Assembly (NCBI GenBank): GCA_016182805.1
Contig: JACPFV010000008.1
Coordinates: 1-64,000, forward strand
Source of the DNA: Gammaproteobacteria bacterium
Lineage (GTDB): Bacteria; Pseudomonadota; Gammaproteobacteria; Nevskiales; Nevskiaceae
Direction: 5' to 3'
Length of the DNA: 64,000 nt
Part shown: in pieces, positions 50,390 to 59,799 of the stretch
Position numbering within the stretch: position 1 is the first letter of the stretch
Layout: each line of letters opens with the position of its first letter
Made by a program: the position numbers and the translations under genes
Notes under the pieces: model-generated
Databases searched by the model: none
The model's input: the letters and a program-made list of their open reading frames with translations, nothing else
Told to the model about the DNA's origin: nothing

Positions 50390-53300
50390 ATGATCGGGAA
50401 GACGGTGCGAGTGCCGGCGCTATTGTGCGCCGGTTTGCTGGTGGCCTGCGCGAAGCAGGGCGATGGCGACGACGGCGCCCTCGGCGGCGGCGCGCGCAAG
50501 CCGGGGCCGAGCGTTTATCTCAACGTGGTGCCGCCGGGCCAGAACGGCAACAGCGCCGGCGGCGGGGCGCAGGGCCAGGGGCCGTATCCGGCTAACTTCC
50601 GCGACCAGCTCGATCTCTACGGCAACCTGGCGTACGCCGCGCAGGGACTCAAGGCATCGCCGTGCACGCCGCCGGCCAGCCTGGACGACCATGCGGCGGC
50701 CTCCGACCTGGCCTGCAACTACTTCAAGGAAGCGCGCCTGACGCCGCCGGCCGACGCCACCTGCATCACGCCCTCCGGCCTGCCGGAGGGCATGGAGGCC
50801 ACGATCTGCCGCGACGGCTGGGGCGTGCCGTACGTGCAGGCCAAGGACCGCGCCTCGGCGATGTTCGGCGTCGGCTACGTGTCGGCGCAGGACCGCCTGT
50901 TCCAGCACGACGTGCTGCGCAACATCGGCCGCGGCCGCCTGTCGGAATTCTTCGGCCCGGCGGCGGGCTTCTACGACTTCGACGAAAGCCTGGCGCGCGT
51001 GGCCGGCTACAGCGAGGACGAGCTGCAAGCGATGCTGGAAGGCGCGCACAGCAAGTTCGGCACGCTGGGCGACCTGATTATTGCCGACGTCGACAGCCTC
51101 ACCCAGGGCATTAACGCCTACATCGCCTTTTTGCAGACGCCGGAGGGCGCGGGCGAGGTTCCGCCGGAGTACGAGTCGCTGGCCCCCGGCCAGTTCCCGC
51201 CGCGCGACTGGAACGCGCGCGACATCGTCGCCTCCGCCATCCTGATCCAGTCGATCTTCGCGGTCGGCGGCGGCAGCGAGCACAACGCGCTGTTGCTGTT
51301 GCAGAAGCTCGACCCGTCCTTCGGCCCGGGCGACGCCCAGATCCCGCAGGCGGCCTGCGAGTTCTGGCGCGACGTACGCCACGCCAACGATCCCGACACG
51401 CCGTACACCATCGAGGCCTCGTTCCCCACGCAGTCGCCGGCCACGGTTAGCGAGACCTGCCCGCAGACGCTGCCGGCGGGCGCGGCGGTATGGGACGTGG
51501 ACAGCTTCGCCGCGCTCGACCCGTTCGAGCACAGCGCCATGCTGCCGCTGGCCAAGGCCGCGCCGGCCAAGGCGCGCACGCGGCTGGCGCGGGCCGGCCG
51601 GCCGACGCCGGCGCAGCGCCGCGCGGTGGCGCAGGCGCTGGAGCCGTTCGTGATGCTGCGCAAGGCGCTGCACGTGCCGCAGACCGCGTCCAACTTCATC
51701 GCGGTGAACGCGGACCGCACCACCGACGGCTACCCGATCGCGGTCATGGGCCCGCAGACCAGCTACTTCCTGCCGCAACTGCTGTGGGAGGTGGCGGTGG
51801 TGTCCAACGGCGGCACGCCGCTGGACTTCGCCGGCCGCGGCATCGTGTTCGCCGACCTGCCGTACATCAACATCGGCCGCGGCATCGACTACGCCTGGAG
51901 CGCCACCTCCGGCAGCTCCGACATCATCGACATCCGCGTCTCCCGCCTGTGCAACATCGAGGGCAGCGCGCTGGACGGCGGCGCCCTGCTCAACAACCCG
52001 CCCTCGCGCAACGACGCCAGGAACAACAACACCGGCGCCGGCGGCGCCGACGGCTATCCCGACGCCGACGGCTACCTCTACAGCACCGACAACGGCGCGA
52101 CCTTCCAGTGCCGGCGCTTCTACCGCCGCACCGACGCCTGGACCGCGGCGCCCACCCCGGCGAGCCTCGCCTCCAACGGCCCGCTCTCGCCGGAAAGCGT
52201 CACCCGGCGCGTGCTGCGCACGCACTACGGCCCGGTGATCGCCACCGCCCTGGTCGGCGGCCAGCCGGTGGCGGTGTCGCTGGAACGCTCGACCTTTTTC
52301 GGCGAGCTGGAGACCGCCCCGCCGTTCGCGCTCGCCAGCACCCGGCTGGTCAAGGACCCGCAGAGCTTCCGCCGCGTGTTCAACAGCGTCACCGGCACCT
52401 TCAACTGGCTGTACGTGGACCGCGACAACGTCGGCTACATCCACAGCGGCCTGTATCCCAAGCGCCACCCGCAGGGCCACGCCGAGCTGCCGGTGTGGGG
52501 CGACGGGCGCTTCGAATGGGAGAACGGCCGCGACCTCGACAACGCCTTCTTCGCCACCTACGGCGGCTTCGACGACGAGGACAGCAGCGACGGCAACGAC
52601 GACGGCCCGATCAAGGGCTACCCCAACCGCGCGCGGCCGGTGGCGCAGGGCGATCCGCTGAACGGCTACTTCGAGTGGGCCGGCTATCTCACGCTGGCCG
52701 AGCACCCGCAGGCGACCAACCCGGCGAAGGGCTACATCCATAGCTGGAACAACGCGCCGGCGCGCGACTGGTGGGCGGCCGACTTCAACGGCTCGTACGG
52801 CCCCACGCACCGCGCCGACATGCTCGCCAAGCGCCTGGCCGCCTTCGCCGACACCGGCCGCAAGCACGACATCGGCACCATGACCGAGATCATGGCCGAC
52901 GCCGCCTTCACCGACCTGCGCGGCCAGGAAGTGCTGCCGCTGCTGCTGGAGGTGCTGCGCACCCAGGCCGCCAGTCCGGGCCTGAGCGAGATCCCGGACC
53001 TGGCCGCGCTGAACCAGCTCGTCGCGCTGATGCAGGACTGGCTGGACGACGGCTCCGCCGCCTGGATCGAGGGCGACGCCGCCAAGGGCCTGGGCGCGTA
53101 CCGGCGCGACCGCGACCGGAGCGGCACCTACGACCATCGCGCCGCCGTGGTGCTGATGGACGCCTGGTACCCGCGCCTGATCGACAGGATCCTTCCGCAG
53201 CTCGACGGCGACACCCCCAACATCCGCGGCCTGGTCGGCCAGGGCAGCTACGACGCGCCGCGCGAGCAGGGCTCCGCCTACCAGTTCGGCTGGTTCCAGA

Positions 53301-53671
53301 ACATGAAGCGCGTGCTGGAGATGGCGCTGGACAAGCCCGGCCACACGCCGTACCGGCGCCTCAAGTGCGCCGGCACGGGCGGCCTGGCCGCCTGTCGCGC
53401 TGCGGTGCTGGAGGCGCTGAACCAGGCCGTGGCCGACGCCGGCGGTCTCGCCAACATCGACGATTGGGACGGCTCCGGCTTCGGCGCCACCTTCGCCGGC
53501 CAGGAAGGCCGCCCCAACCAGGCCGCCGGCGAGGACAGCGCCGCGGTCGAGGCCTACAGCGACGTCGAGCACACCGCCATCAGCACGCAGGCGGTCCCGT
53601 CGATCCACTGGACCAACCGCCCGACCTTCCAGCAGGCGATCCAGGTCAAGAAGACGCGCAGCGAGGAGTAG
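50390..53671 (+). CDS. Penicillin acylase family lipoprotein (S45 Ntn-hydrolase)
   Basis: 1093 aa. Lipobox LLVAC (Cys20). The S45 pattern includes RDGWGVPYVQAKDRASAMFGVGYVSAQDRLFQ in the alpha part and, after a linker peptide, the likely nucleophile Ser434 in HVPQTASNFIAVN, which becomes the N-terminus of the beta chain after self-cleavage. Later motifs: YINIGRGIDYAWSATSGSSDI, NWLYVDRDNVGYIHSGLYP. Members hydrolyse acyl-homoserine lactones, beta-lactam side chains or aculeacin-type amides. This one is long, and its substrate is unknown. The ATG at 50390 has GGGGG upstream; the frame from 50246 is not needed. Confidence 0.88.
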   Translation: MIGKTVRVPALLCAGLLVACAKQGDGDDGALGGGARKPGPSVYLNVVPPGQNGNSAGGGAQGQGPYPANFRDQLDLYGNLAYAAQGLKASPCTPPASLDDHAAASDLACNYFKEARLTPPADATCITPSGLPEGMEATICRDGWGVPYVQAKDRASAMFGVGYVSAQDRLFQHDVLRNIGRGRLSEFFGPAAGFYDFDESLARVAGYSEDELQAMLEGAHSKFGTLGDLIIADVDSLTQGINAYIAFLQTPEGAGEVPPEYESLAPGQFPPRDWNARDIVASAILIQSIFAVGGGSEHNALLLLQKLDPSFGPGDAQIPQAACEFWRDVRHANDPDTPYTIEASFPTQSPATVSETCPQTLPAGAAVWDVDSFAALDPFEHSAMLPLAKAAPAKARTRLARAGRPTPAQRRAVAQALEPFVMLRKALHVPQTASNFIAVNADRTTDGYPIAVMGPQTSYFLPQLLWEVAVVSNGGTPLDFAGRGIVFADLPYINIGRGIDYAWSATSGSSDIIDIRVSRLCNIEGSALDGGALLNNPPSRNDARNNNTGAGGADGYPDADGYLYSTDNGATFQCRRFYRRTDAWTAAPTPASLASNGPLSPESVTRRVLRTHYGPVIATALVGGQPVAVSLERSTFFGELETAPPFALASTRLVKDPQSFRRVFNSVTGTFNWLYVDRDNVGYIHSGLYPKRHPQGHAELPVWGDGRFEWENGRDLDNAFFATYGGFDDEDSSDGNDDGPIKGYPNRARPVAQGDPLNGYFEWAGYLTLAEHPQATNPAKGYIHSWNNAPARDWWAADFNGSYGPTHRADMLAKRLAAFADTGRKHDIGTMTEIMADAAFTDLRGQEVLPLLLEVLRTQAASPGLSEIPDLAALNQLVALMQDWLDDGSAAWIEGDAAKGLGAYRRDRDRSGTYDHRAAVVLMDAWYPRLIDRILPQLDGDTPNIRGLVGQGSYDAPREQGSAYQFGWFQNMKRVLEMALDKPGHTPYRRLKCAGTGGLAACRAAVLEALNQAVADAGGLANIDDWDGSGFGATFAGQEGRPNQAAGEDSAAVEAYSDVEHTAISTQAVPSIHWTNRPTFQQAIQVKKTRSEE

Positions 53672-53690
53672 GGCGTCCGCAGGCAAAGAC

Positions 53691-53720
53691 TCGGCCGGGA
53701 TTTCACCCGGCCGACTTTTT
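53691..53720 (+). terminator. Rho-independent terminator after the penicillin acylase gene
   Basis: TCGGCCGGG (53691-53699) and CCCGGCCGA (53706-53714) are perfect 9-bp arms with a 6-base loop, followed by CTTTTT. It lies 19 bp past the acylase stop and ends only four bases before the ROK gene start remnant. Confidence 0.9.
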
Positions 53721-53724
53721 CAAT

Positions 53725-53814
53725 ATGCGTATCGGTATCGACCTCGGCGGCACAAAAGGCGATACCCGTTGCGAGTCGTCGCGAGTAGTCTCCGCAACTG
53801 ACGCAAGTCCCTGA
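53725..53814 (+). pseudogene. 5' remnant of the ROK kinase gene split by the type I R-M island
   Basis: ATG 53725 encodes MRIGIDLGGTK, identical to the first 11 residues of the intact ROK kinase at 63081. It then continues in unrelated sequence to a stop at 53812-53814. The two 33-base starts differ at only six positions, all third codon positions. The remnant marks the left border of the inserted island. Confidence 0.8.
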
Positions 53815-54019
53815 CTGGGCGTTTGTTTTGCACGAAACGGGAAAGCCGAACGCGGATGTCCGGCGCTGGCTCCTATTGCCGTCGGCAATACCGATTGCCC
53901 TACCTGTCAGTGGAAGCTTGAGTAAGGCAAGTTGACCCGGCGACGCAGTTTGCGGCCAGTCCTCCGGCCGCCGGCGGATGCACATAAACTAGGCGTTGCC
54001 ATAACTACGAAAATCGGCA
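53815..54019. other. Left-end non-coding part of the island
   Basis: No gene is visible. Just before this stretch are the short direct repeats GCGAGTCGTC/GCGAGTAGTC (53770-53790) within a GTTGCG...CGCAAC inverted repeat, which could be recombinase-binding sites or chance. The end of the stretch should hold the hsdM promoter; CACATAAACT near 53981 is the only A+T-rich segment. Confidence 0.35.
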
Positions 54020-55672
54020 ATGAACCAGCCAGAACTGTCCGCCTTCATCTGGTCGGTCGCCGACCTACTGCGCGGCGACTACAAGCAATCCGAGTACGGG
54101 AAGGTCATCCTGCCGTTCACGGTTCTTCGCCGTCTGGATTGCGTGCTGGAGCCGTCCAAGAAGGCGGTTCTGGCCGAATTTGAGGCCAAGGCCAAGGCAG
54201 GGCTGAATCCCGAACCCTTCCTGCTCCGCAAGGCCGGGCAGAGTTTCTACAACACCTCGCCGCTGGACCTGAAGAAACTGGTCGGCGACCAGGACCACAT
54301 CCGAGAAAACCTCTACAGCTACCTTCAGGGCTTCTCGCCGAACGTCCGGGATATTTTCGAGCGGTTCGAATTCCACGCACAGATCGACCGCCTGGCCAAG
54401 GCGCGCTTGCTGTACCAAGTTACGGAAAAGTTTGCCGGCATCGATCTGCACCCGGAGGCGGTCGACAACCACCAGATGGGGCTGGTCTTCGAGGAGCTGA
54501 TCCGCAAGTTTGCGGAAATCTCCAACGAGACCGCCGGTGAGCACTTCACCCCGCGCGAAGTCATCCGCCTGATGGTCAACCTGATCTTCGTCGAGGACGA
54601 CGACGTGTTATCCAAGCCCGGCGTCGTACGCACGATTTATGACCCAACGGCCGGCACGGGTGGCATGCTCAGCATCGCCGGCGAGTACCTGGAAGAGCAC
54701 AACCCCAAGGCCCGGCTTACCGTCTTCGGCCAGGAACTCAACCCCGAGTCCTACGCCATCTGCAAGGCGGACATGCTCATCAAGGGCCAGGACGTGGCCA
54801 ATATCGCTTTCGGCAATACGCTATCCGAGGACGGACACCACGGCTGGCACTTCGACTACATGCTGTCCAATCCGCCGTTCGGCGTGGAATGGAAGAAGGT
54901 CGAGAAAGAAGTCCGCAAGGAACACGAGCAGCAGGGTTTCAACGGCCGCTTCGGCCCCGGCCTGCCGCGCGTCTCCGACGGCTCGATGCTGTTCCTGCTG
55001 CACCTGCTCGCAAAAATGCGCCCGGCCAAGGACGGAGGCAGCCGCTTCGGCATCGTCCTCAACGGCTCGCCGCTGTTCACCGGCGGCGCGTGTTCGGGCT
55101 TATCCGAAATGCGCCGCGACGTGCTGGCGATCGACCTGCTTGATGCCATCGTCGGCCTGCCGACCGACCTGTGCTACAACACGGGGACTTCCACCTACGT
55201 CTGGGGCAGCAAGCGCAAGGAACTGTCGGATGCGCATATCGAGCGCATCACCCGCCTGTTCGGCGAGTTCGCCGAAGCGAGCAAGGACGGCAAGCCCATC
55301 AGCCGCATCTTCCGCAACGAGGACTTCGGCTACCGCACGATCACCGTCGAGCGACCGCTGAAGGACGAGCACGGCAAGCCGGTACTCGGAGCCAAGGGCA
55401 AGCAGAAAGGCAAACCGCAAGCGGACGCCAGCCTGCGCGATACCGAGAACGTCCCGCTGAAGGAAGACGTGGAAGCGTATTTCCGTCGTGAGGTGCTGCC
55501 GCACGCGCCAGACGCCTGGATAGACCATGACAAGACGAAGGTGGGCTACGAAATCCCGTTCAACCGGCACTTCTACGTGTTCAAGCCGCCGCGGCCGCTG
55601 GCGGAGATTGACGCCGAGCTGAAGGCCTGCACGGATCGGATCAAATCGATGATCGAGGGATTGTCGACATGA
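54020..55672 (+). CDS. hsdM: Type I restriction-modification methyltransferase subunit HsdM (internal gap)
   Basis: 550 aa. N-terminal HsdM helices ([32 protein letters not shown]), the SAM loop [15 protein letters not shown] and the catalytic [12 protein letters not shown] are intact. After [10 protein letters not shown] (55204) the protein jumps directly to [20 protein letters not shown]. Relatives have about 30 more residues here (a VQLIDATSFW-containing strand). [12 protein letters not shown] also departs from the usual GGAGSGESEIRR. The subunit normally modifies adenine with HsdS; these changes may impair it. Confidence 0.9.
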   Translation: MNQPELSAFIWSVADLLRGDYKQSEYGKVILPFTVLRRLDCVLEPSKKAVLAEFEAKAKAGLNPEPFLLRKAGQSFYNTSPLDLKKLVGDQDHIRENLYSYLQGFSPNVRDIFERFEFHAQIDRLAKARLLYQVTEKFAGIDLHPEAVDNHQMGLVFEELIRKFAEISNETAGEHFTPREVIRLMVNLIFVEDDDVLSKPGVVRTIYDPTAGTGGMLSIAGEYLEEHNPKARLTVFGQELNPESYAICKADMLIKGQDVANIAFGNTLSEDGHHGWHFDYMLSNPPFGVEWKKVEKEVRKEHEQQGFNGRFGPGLPRVSDGSMLFLLHLLAKMRPAKDGGSRFGIVLNGSPLFTGGACSGLSEMRRDVLAIDLLDAIVGLPTDLCYNTGTSTYVWGSKRKELSDAHIERITRLFGEFAEASKDGKPISRIFRNEDFGYRTITVERPLKDEHGKPVLGAKGKQKGKPQADASLRDTENVPLKEDVEAYFRREVLPHAPDAWIDHDKTKVGYEIPFNRHFYVFKPPRPLAEIDAELKACTDRIKSMIEGLST

Positions 55673-55731
55673 GGCCTTCGCGCCCGGCCGCCGCGATTGC
55701 CCGCCTGTAGTCGCTCGAATACACTGCCGTC

Positions 55732-56028
55732 GTGTTCACGGTCAAACTCACCGGCGAGTTCAACGCCTGGTTTTCCGGGGTCAAGGACGGCATGACGCGC
55801 CGCCGTCTCGGTCGCCGGCTGGAAAAGGCGCAGTTGGGCCAGCTTGGCGATGTCAAACCGGTGGGTAGGGGCGTCATGGAGATGCGCGAATTCTTCGGTC
55901 CCGGCTGGCGCATGTATTACGTGCTGCGCGGCAAGACCCTGATCGTGATGCTCGGCGGCGGTGACAAGTCAACGCAAGCCGCCGATATCGCCAAGGCCGT
56001 CAAGCTGGCGGCCCTGCTTGAGGATTGA
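55732..56028 (+). CDS. RelE/HigB-type addiction-module toxin
   Basis: 98 aa, GTG start. Matches the COG3657 phage-derived killer family: FNAWFSGVKDGMTRRRLGRRLEKAQLGQLGDVKPVGRGVMEMREFF and the C-terminal YVLRGKTLIVMLGGGDKSTQ. These are ribosome-dependent mRNA interferases. The antitoxin gene follows 4 bp downstream (toxin-first order, as in higBA). Confidence 0.88.
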   Translation: MFTVKLTGEFNAWFSGVKDGMTRRRLGRRLEKAQLGQLGDVKPVGRGVMEMREFFGPGWRMYYVLRGKTLIVMLGGGDKSTQAADIAKAVKLAALLED

Positions 56029-56032
56029 GGCC

Positions 56033-56332
56033 ATGAGAAAGCGAATCAAGGTTTCCAAACTTCCGGAGTTCGATATGGCCGAGCACCTGGAAGACGAGCG
56101 CGCCGTCGCCGAATACCTGAGCGTCGTGATGGAGGAGAACGATCCCTCCGCGCTGGCGCAGGCGCTCGGCACCGTCGCCCGCGCGCGCGGGATGAGCGAG
56201 ATCGCCAAGGCCACCGGCCTGGGGCGCGAAGCCTTGTACAAGGCCCTGCGTCCCGGCGCCCAGCCGCGCTTCGACACCGTGCAGCGCGTCTGCGCCGCGC
56301 TCGGCGTGCGGCTGACGGCGGTGCCGAGTTAA
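56033..56332 (+). CDS. HigA-like antitoxin
   Basis: 99 aa. Acidic N-terminus (FDMAEHLEDERAVAEYLSVVMEEND) and a helix-turn-helix (MSEIAKATGLGREALYKALRPGAQPRFDTVQRVCAALGVRL) of the COG3636 probable addiction-module antidote family. The ATG at 56033 follows the toxin stop by 4 bp. The pair sits between hsdM and hsdS and could stabilise the island. Confidence 0.88.
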   Translation: MRKRIKVSKLPEFDMAEHLEDERAVAEYLSVVMEENDPSALAQALGTVARARGMSEIAKATGLGREALYKALRPGAQPRFDTVQRVCAALGVRLTAVPS

Positions 56333-56384
56333 AGGCCGGCGCTTCGCGATCGTGACAGGCGCCCCTTACACCGCCGGCAACAAC

Positions 56385-56428
56385 ACCCGCCACGCCTCTC
56401 CACGGAAGCGCACCAGGGCGGGTTTTTT
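56385..56428 (+). terminator. Rho-independent terminator between HigA and hsdS
   Basis: ACCCGCC (56385-56391) pairs with GGCGGGT (56417-56423), with a shorter internal pairing in the loop, followed by six T. It should stop most transcription from hsdM-higBA before hsdS, implying that hsdS has its own promoter or relies on read-through. Confidence 0.8.
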
Positions 56429-56446
56429 CTTGGTCGGAGACGCTCA

Positions 56447-57778
56447 ATGAGCTTTCCGCGCTATCCCGAATACAAGGACAGCGGCGTCGAGTGGTTAGGG
56501 GCGGTGCCGGCGCATTGGGCTGTTTGGTCGGTCAAGCGCGTCGCGATGCTTGCATCCGGTGACTCGATCAGCAGTGATTCGATTCGAGCAGACGGCGAGT
56601 TTCCGGTATTCGGAGGAAACGGCCTTCGCGGATACACAGAAAGTTTCACGCACGAAGGCACATACCCGTTGATCGGCAGGCAGGGAGCCCTTTGTGGAAA
56701 CGTCAACTATGCAAGTGGAAGATTTTGGGCTTCGGAGCACGCCGTCGTAGTGAGACCCGTCGAGGGCGTAAACCCCTTCTGGTTGGGCGAGACGCTCCGC
56801 GCGATGAATCTGAATCAGTACTCGGTCTCTGCCGCTCAGCCAGGACTCGCTGTTGAGGCAATAGGCAAACTGCGATTGCCAGTGCCTCCGACTGCCGAGC
56901 AAACCGCCATCGCCGCCTTCCTCGACCGCGAAACTGCCAAGATTGACGCGCTGGTGGCGGAGCAGGAAAAGCTGATCGCGCTGCTCAAGGGGAAGCGTCA
57001 GGCCGTAATTTCCCACGCCGTCACCAAGGGCCTGGCAAATTTGCCGGGAGCAAATTTGAACGCCGCCGCAGGCGGCGGCCCGAAGGGCGAGGGCACGGAT
57101 AGCCCGAGTAATCCCGATGCGCCGATGAAGCCCTCCGGTATCGAGTGGTTGGGGGATGTACCGGCGCATTGGGAGGTTGTTCGCATGGCGACTCTGTTTC
57201 GAGAGGCGTCCGATATCGGCGGCGACAATCTGCCAATTCTCAGCGTTTCAATTCATGACGGCGTGTCTGACAAAGAACTTGATGCCGATGAAATGGAGCG
57301 CAAGGTGACGCGGAGTGACGACCGCTCAATGTACAAGGCGGTCCGTCCTGGCGATCTTGCGTACAACATGATGCGCGCGTGGCAGGGAGGTTTTGGTTCT
57401 GTGACTGTTCCGGGCCAAGTCAGTCCCGCGTACATTGTTGCTAGGCCCGTACGCGAAATACGCACGGCCTTCGTCGAGCAATTACTGAGAACGCCTCAGG
57501 CCGTCGAGCAAATGCGCCGGCACTCCCGTGGCATCACTGACTTCCGCCTGCGCCTTTACTGGGAGGAGTTCAAGAACATTTACTTGGCACTGCCAAGTCT
57601 GTCGGAGCAAGACGAAATTCTTCGGGCAATCTCAGTTCAGGTAAAACGGTTTGACGGCTTGGTGGAAGAGGCACAGAAAGCCATCACCCTCCTCAAAGAA
57701 CGCCGCTCCGCCCTGATTTCCGCCGCCGTCACCGGCCAGATCGACGTGCGCGGACTCGCGATTGCAGAGGCCACATGA
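56447..57778 (+). CDS. hsdS: Type I restriction-modification specificity subunit HsdS (central insertion)
   Basis: 443 aa. Two target-recognition domains, each preceded by a repeated start (YKDSGVEWLGAVPAHW at 10-25, KPSGIEWLGDVPAHW near 230) and each followed by helical conserved regions (PPTAEQTAIAAFLDRETAKIDAL; LSEQDEILRAISVQVKRFDGLVEEA). It decides which bipartite sequence is modified and cut. Between VTKGL and NPDAPMKPSG lies a Gly/Ala-rich 25-codon insertion (57035-57109) absent from the usual family sequence. The stop overlaps the next ATG. Confidence 0.92.
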   Translation: MSFPRYPEYKDSGVEWLGAVPAHWAVWSVKRVAMLASGDSISSDSIRADGEFPVFGGNGLRGYTESFTHEGTYPLIGRQGALCGNVNYASGRFWASEHAVVVRPVEGVNPFWLGETLRAMNLNQYSVSAAQPGLAVEAIGKLRLPVPPTAEQTAIAAFLDRETAKIDALVAEQEKLIALLKGKRQAVISHAVTKGLANLPGANLNAAAGGGPKGEGTDSPSNPDAPMKPSGIEWLGDVPAHWEVVRMATLFREASDIGGDNLPILSVSIHDGVSDKELDADEMERKVTRSDDRSMYKAVRPGDLAYNMMRAWQGGFGSVTVPGQVSPAYIVARPVREIRTAFVEQLLRTPQAVEQMRRHSRGITDFRLRLYWEEFKNIYLALPSLSEQDEILRAISVQVKRFDGLVEEAQKAITLLKERRSALISAAVTGQIDVRGLAIAEAT

Positions 57779-58653
57779 GCGCGCATCCGCAGACCATTCA
57801 GATCTTCCTGCCTTCCGGAGACCCGCAGGGCATCCGCGTGGCGGGCATCACCACCCGCATCGTTCGCTTGATCGACGTGCCACGCAGTCTTCTGCCGGAT
57901 TTTCTGAAGATGCCGGAGGCGGAGCAGGTCGGCTTGTACTTTCTAGTTGGCGAAAGCGAAGACGGCGCGCAGCCGCTGGTTTACATCGGCCAAACCGGTT
58001 CCCTCGCGGAGCGCCTTGCGAACCACAATCAGAAGAAGGAGTTCTGGAATCGCGTCTTGGTCGCCGTCTCGCTGACGAACAACATGACCGGCACGCATGC
58101 CGGGTTTCTGGAGTGGCTCTCGATCCAACAGGTCGGCAAGGCCGGCCGCTATGCGATGGAAAACGGCAATGCCGGCAGCCGGCCGCACACGCCGGCGCCG
58201 CTGGAAGCCGAGTGCATTGAGCTGCATGACACGATCCGGGTGCTGCTGGCGACACTAGGGCACCCGGTCTTCGAGCCGCTGACTCGGGCGCGCTCGAAGT
58301 CCGACGAACAAGCCTTGTTCTACTGCCGCGCATCCGAGGCCGATGCGCGCGGCCTGTTCACGGAAGAAGGCTTCGTGGTGCTCAAGGGATCGAGCGGCCG
58401 AGCCGGGACCGTTCCTTCGTTTCAGAGACACGGGTACCAGAGGGTGCGGGATCGACTGCTTGAACAAGGCGTGCTGATCGAAAATGACGGGCGGATTCAG
58501 TTTGAGCGCGATCATCTGTTTGCTTCGCCCAGCGCTGCTGCCGCCTGCGTCACGGGCCGGACGGCCAATGGGCTGATCGAGTGGAAGGACGCGAAGGGCC
58601 GGACCCTGAACGAAATCCGTGGAACGCCTGGCGGAGCGTCCGATGAAGCTTGA
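57775..58653 (+). CDS. GIY-YIG nuclease-family protein with DUF4357 domain
   Basis: 292 aa. GIY-YIG core: VGLYFLVGESEDGAQPLVYIGQTGSLAERLANHN with metal-site Glu in GFLEWLSIQQV. C-terminal DUF4357 (FERDHLFASPSAAAACVTGRTANGLIEWKDAKGRTL). Proteins with this architecture are often encoded within type I R-M loci; their task there is unknown. It overlaps hsdS (4 bp) and fic (11 bp), so the three are translated together. Confidence 0.85.
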   Translation: MSAHPQTIQIFLPSGDPQGIRVAGITTRIVRLIDVPRSLLPDFLKMPEAEQVGLYFLVGESEDGAQPLVYIGQTGSLAERLANHNQKKEFWNRVLVAVSLTNNMTGTHAGFLEWLSIQQVGKAGRYAMENGNAGSRPHTPAPLEAECIELHDTIRVLLATLGHPVFEPLTRARSKSDEQALFYCRASEADARGLFTEEGFVVLKGSSGRAGTVPSFQRHGYQRVRDRLLEQGVLIENDGRIQFERDHLFASPSAAAACVTGRTANGLIEWKDAKGRTLNEIRGTPGGASDEA

Positions 58654-59776
58654 AACCTTCACGGCCGGACGCTGGGCGCAGCGGATGCAGTACAAGAGCT
58701 TCGAACCCGTGCCGGTCAACCACGAATGGAGCTGGGAAGACGCGACGATCAACGCGCTGTTGGAGAAAGCCAACCGCGCGCTGGGGGAGTTGAATGCGTT
58801 TTCGCTGATCGTGCCGGACGTGGACCTGTTTATCCGCATGCACGTGGTCAAGGAGGCGCAGACGTCCAGCCGCATCGAAGGCACGCAGACGGGTATCGAT
58901 GAAGCACTGCTACCCGAGGAGGCGATCCTGCCGGAAAAGCGCGACGACTGGCGCGAGGTGCAAAACTACATCCGGGCGATCAACACAGCGGTCGAGGAAC
59001 TTGACCGTCTGCCGCTTTCCAACCGTCTGCTCAAGAAGACGCATTCCATCCTGATGGACGGCGTGCGCGGTGAGCGCAAGGCGCCCGGCGAATTCCGCAG
59101 CAGCCAGAACTGGATTGGCGGCTCCGGACTCGCGGACGCGGCGTTCATTCCGCCTCACCACGAGGGCGTGCCGGCGCTGATGAGCGACCTGGAGAAGTTG
59201 TGGCACAACGAGGCCATCACCGTGCCGAACCTGGTACGGGTGGCGATCAGCCATTACCAGTTCGAGACCATCCACCCATTTCTCGATGGCAACGGTCGCA
59301 TCGGCCGTCTGCTGATCCCGCTGTATCTGATCAGCCATGGCCTTTTGGCCAAGCCTTCGCTGTACCTATCCGATTTCTTCGAGCGCAACCGGGCGAGCTA
59401 CTACGACGCGCTGATGCGGGTGCGGGTTTCGAACGACATGATCCATTGGATCCGCTTCTTCCTGTCCGGTGTGGCGGAGACGGCCGGAAAGGGGCGCGAT
59501 GTTTTCCGCAAGATCTTGGAATTGCGCACGGAAGCGGATCGGTTGGTGCAAGGGCTCGGCAAGCGGGCAGCACTGGCGCAACGCGCGATGCAGGCGTTCT
59601 ACTCGGCGCCGATGATGACGGCGGCGGAGCTGACCGATCGTCTGGACGTCACGCACCCAACCGCCAACAGCCTGATTCGCGAACTCATTCGGCTCGGGCT
59701 GCTGGTCGAGATTACCGGGCAGCGCAAGGGACGAGCGTACTCATTCGAGCGTTACATTGGCCTGTTTCTAATGTAA
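58643..59776 (+). CDS. Fic-family AMPylase/nucleotidyltransferase with winged-helix C-terminus
   Basis: 377 aa. The Fic catalytic motif HPFLDGNGRIGR is intact. An N-terminal inhibitory helix motif SSRIEG (class II, [S/T]xxxE[G/N]) is present, so activity is probably held off by its own Glu. A C-terminal winged helix (MTAAELTDRLDVTHPTANSLIRELIRLGLL) suggests DNA binding. ATG 58643 overlaps the GIY-YIG gene. Fic enzymes transfer AMP to target proteins; the target here is unknown. Confidence 0.9.
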   Translation: MKLETFTAGRWAQRMQYKSFEPVPVNHEWSWEDATINALLEKANRALGELNAFSLIVPDVDLFIRMHVVKEAQTSSRIEGTQTGIDEALLPEEAILPEKRDDWREVQNYIRAINTAVEELDRLPLSNRLLKKTHSILMDGVRGERKAPGEFRSSQNWIGGSGLADAAFIPPHHEGVPALMSDLEKLWHNEAITVPNLVRVAISHYQFETIHPFLDGNGRIGRLLIPLYLISHGLLAKPSLYLSDFFERNRASYYDALMRVRVSNDMIHWIRFFLSGVAETAGKGRDVFRKILELRTEADRLVQGLGKRAALAQRAMQAFYSAPMMTAAELTDRLDVTHPTANSLIRELIRLGLLVEITGQRKGRAYSFERYIGLFLM

Positions 59777-59799
59777 AGAAAAGGCGCCTTCTTTACATT
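59770..59799. promoter_or_regulatory. 30-bp palindrome between fic and hsdR
   Basis: AATGTAAAGAA (59770-59780) and TTCTTTACATT (59789-59799) are perfect 11-bp reverse complements around AAGGCGCC. The left arm contains the fic stop codon, and hsdR starts 35 bp after the right arm. Candidate operator for the Fic winged helix, or an attenuator before hsdR. Confidence 0.6.

Noticed and set aside
50420-53686. 1088-codon open frame antisense to the penicillin acylase gene
   Set aside because: Composition is an Ala/Val/Arg/Gly shadow without any motif; the plus strand encodes a lipobox and the S45 active site.
53725-53814. A second, functional short ROK-like protein
   Set aside because: After 11 identical codons the sequence leaves the family completely and stops; it is better explained as the border of an insertion.
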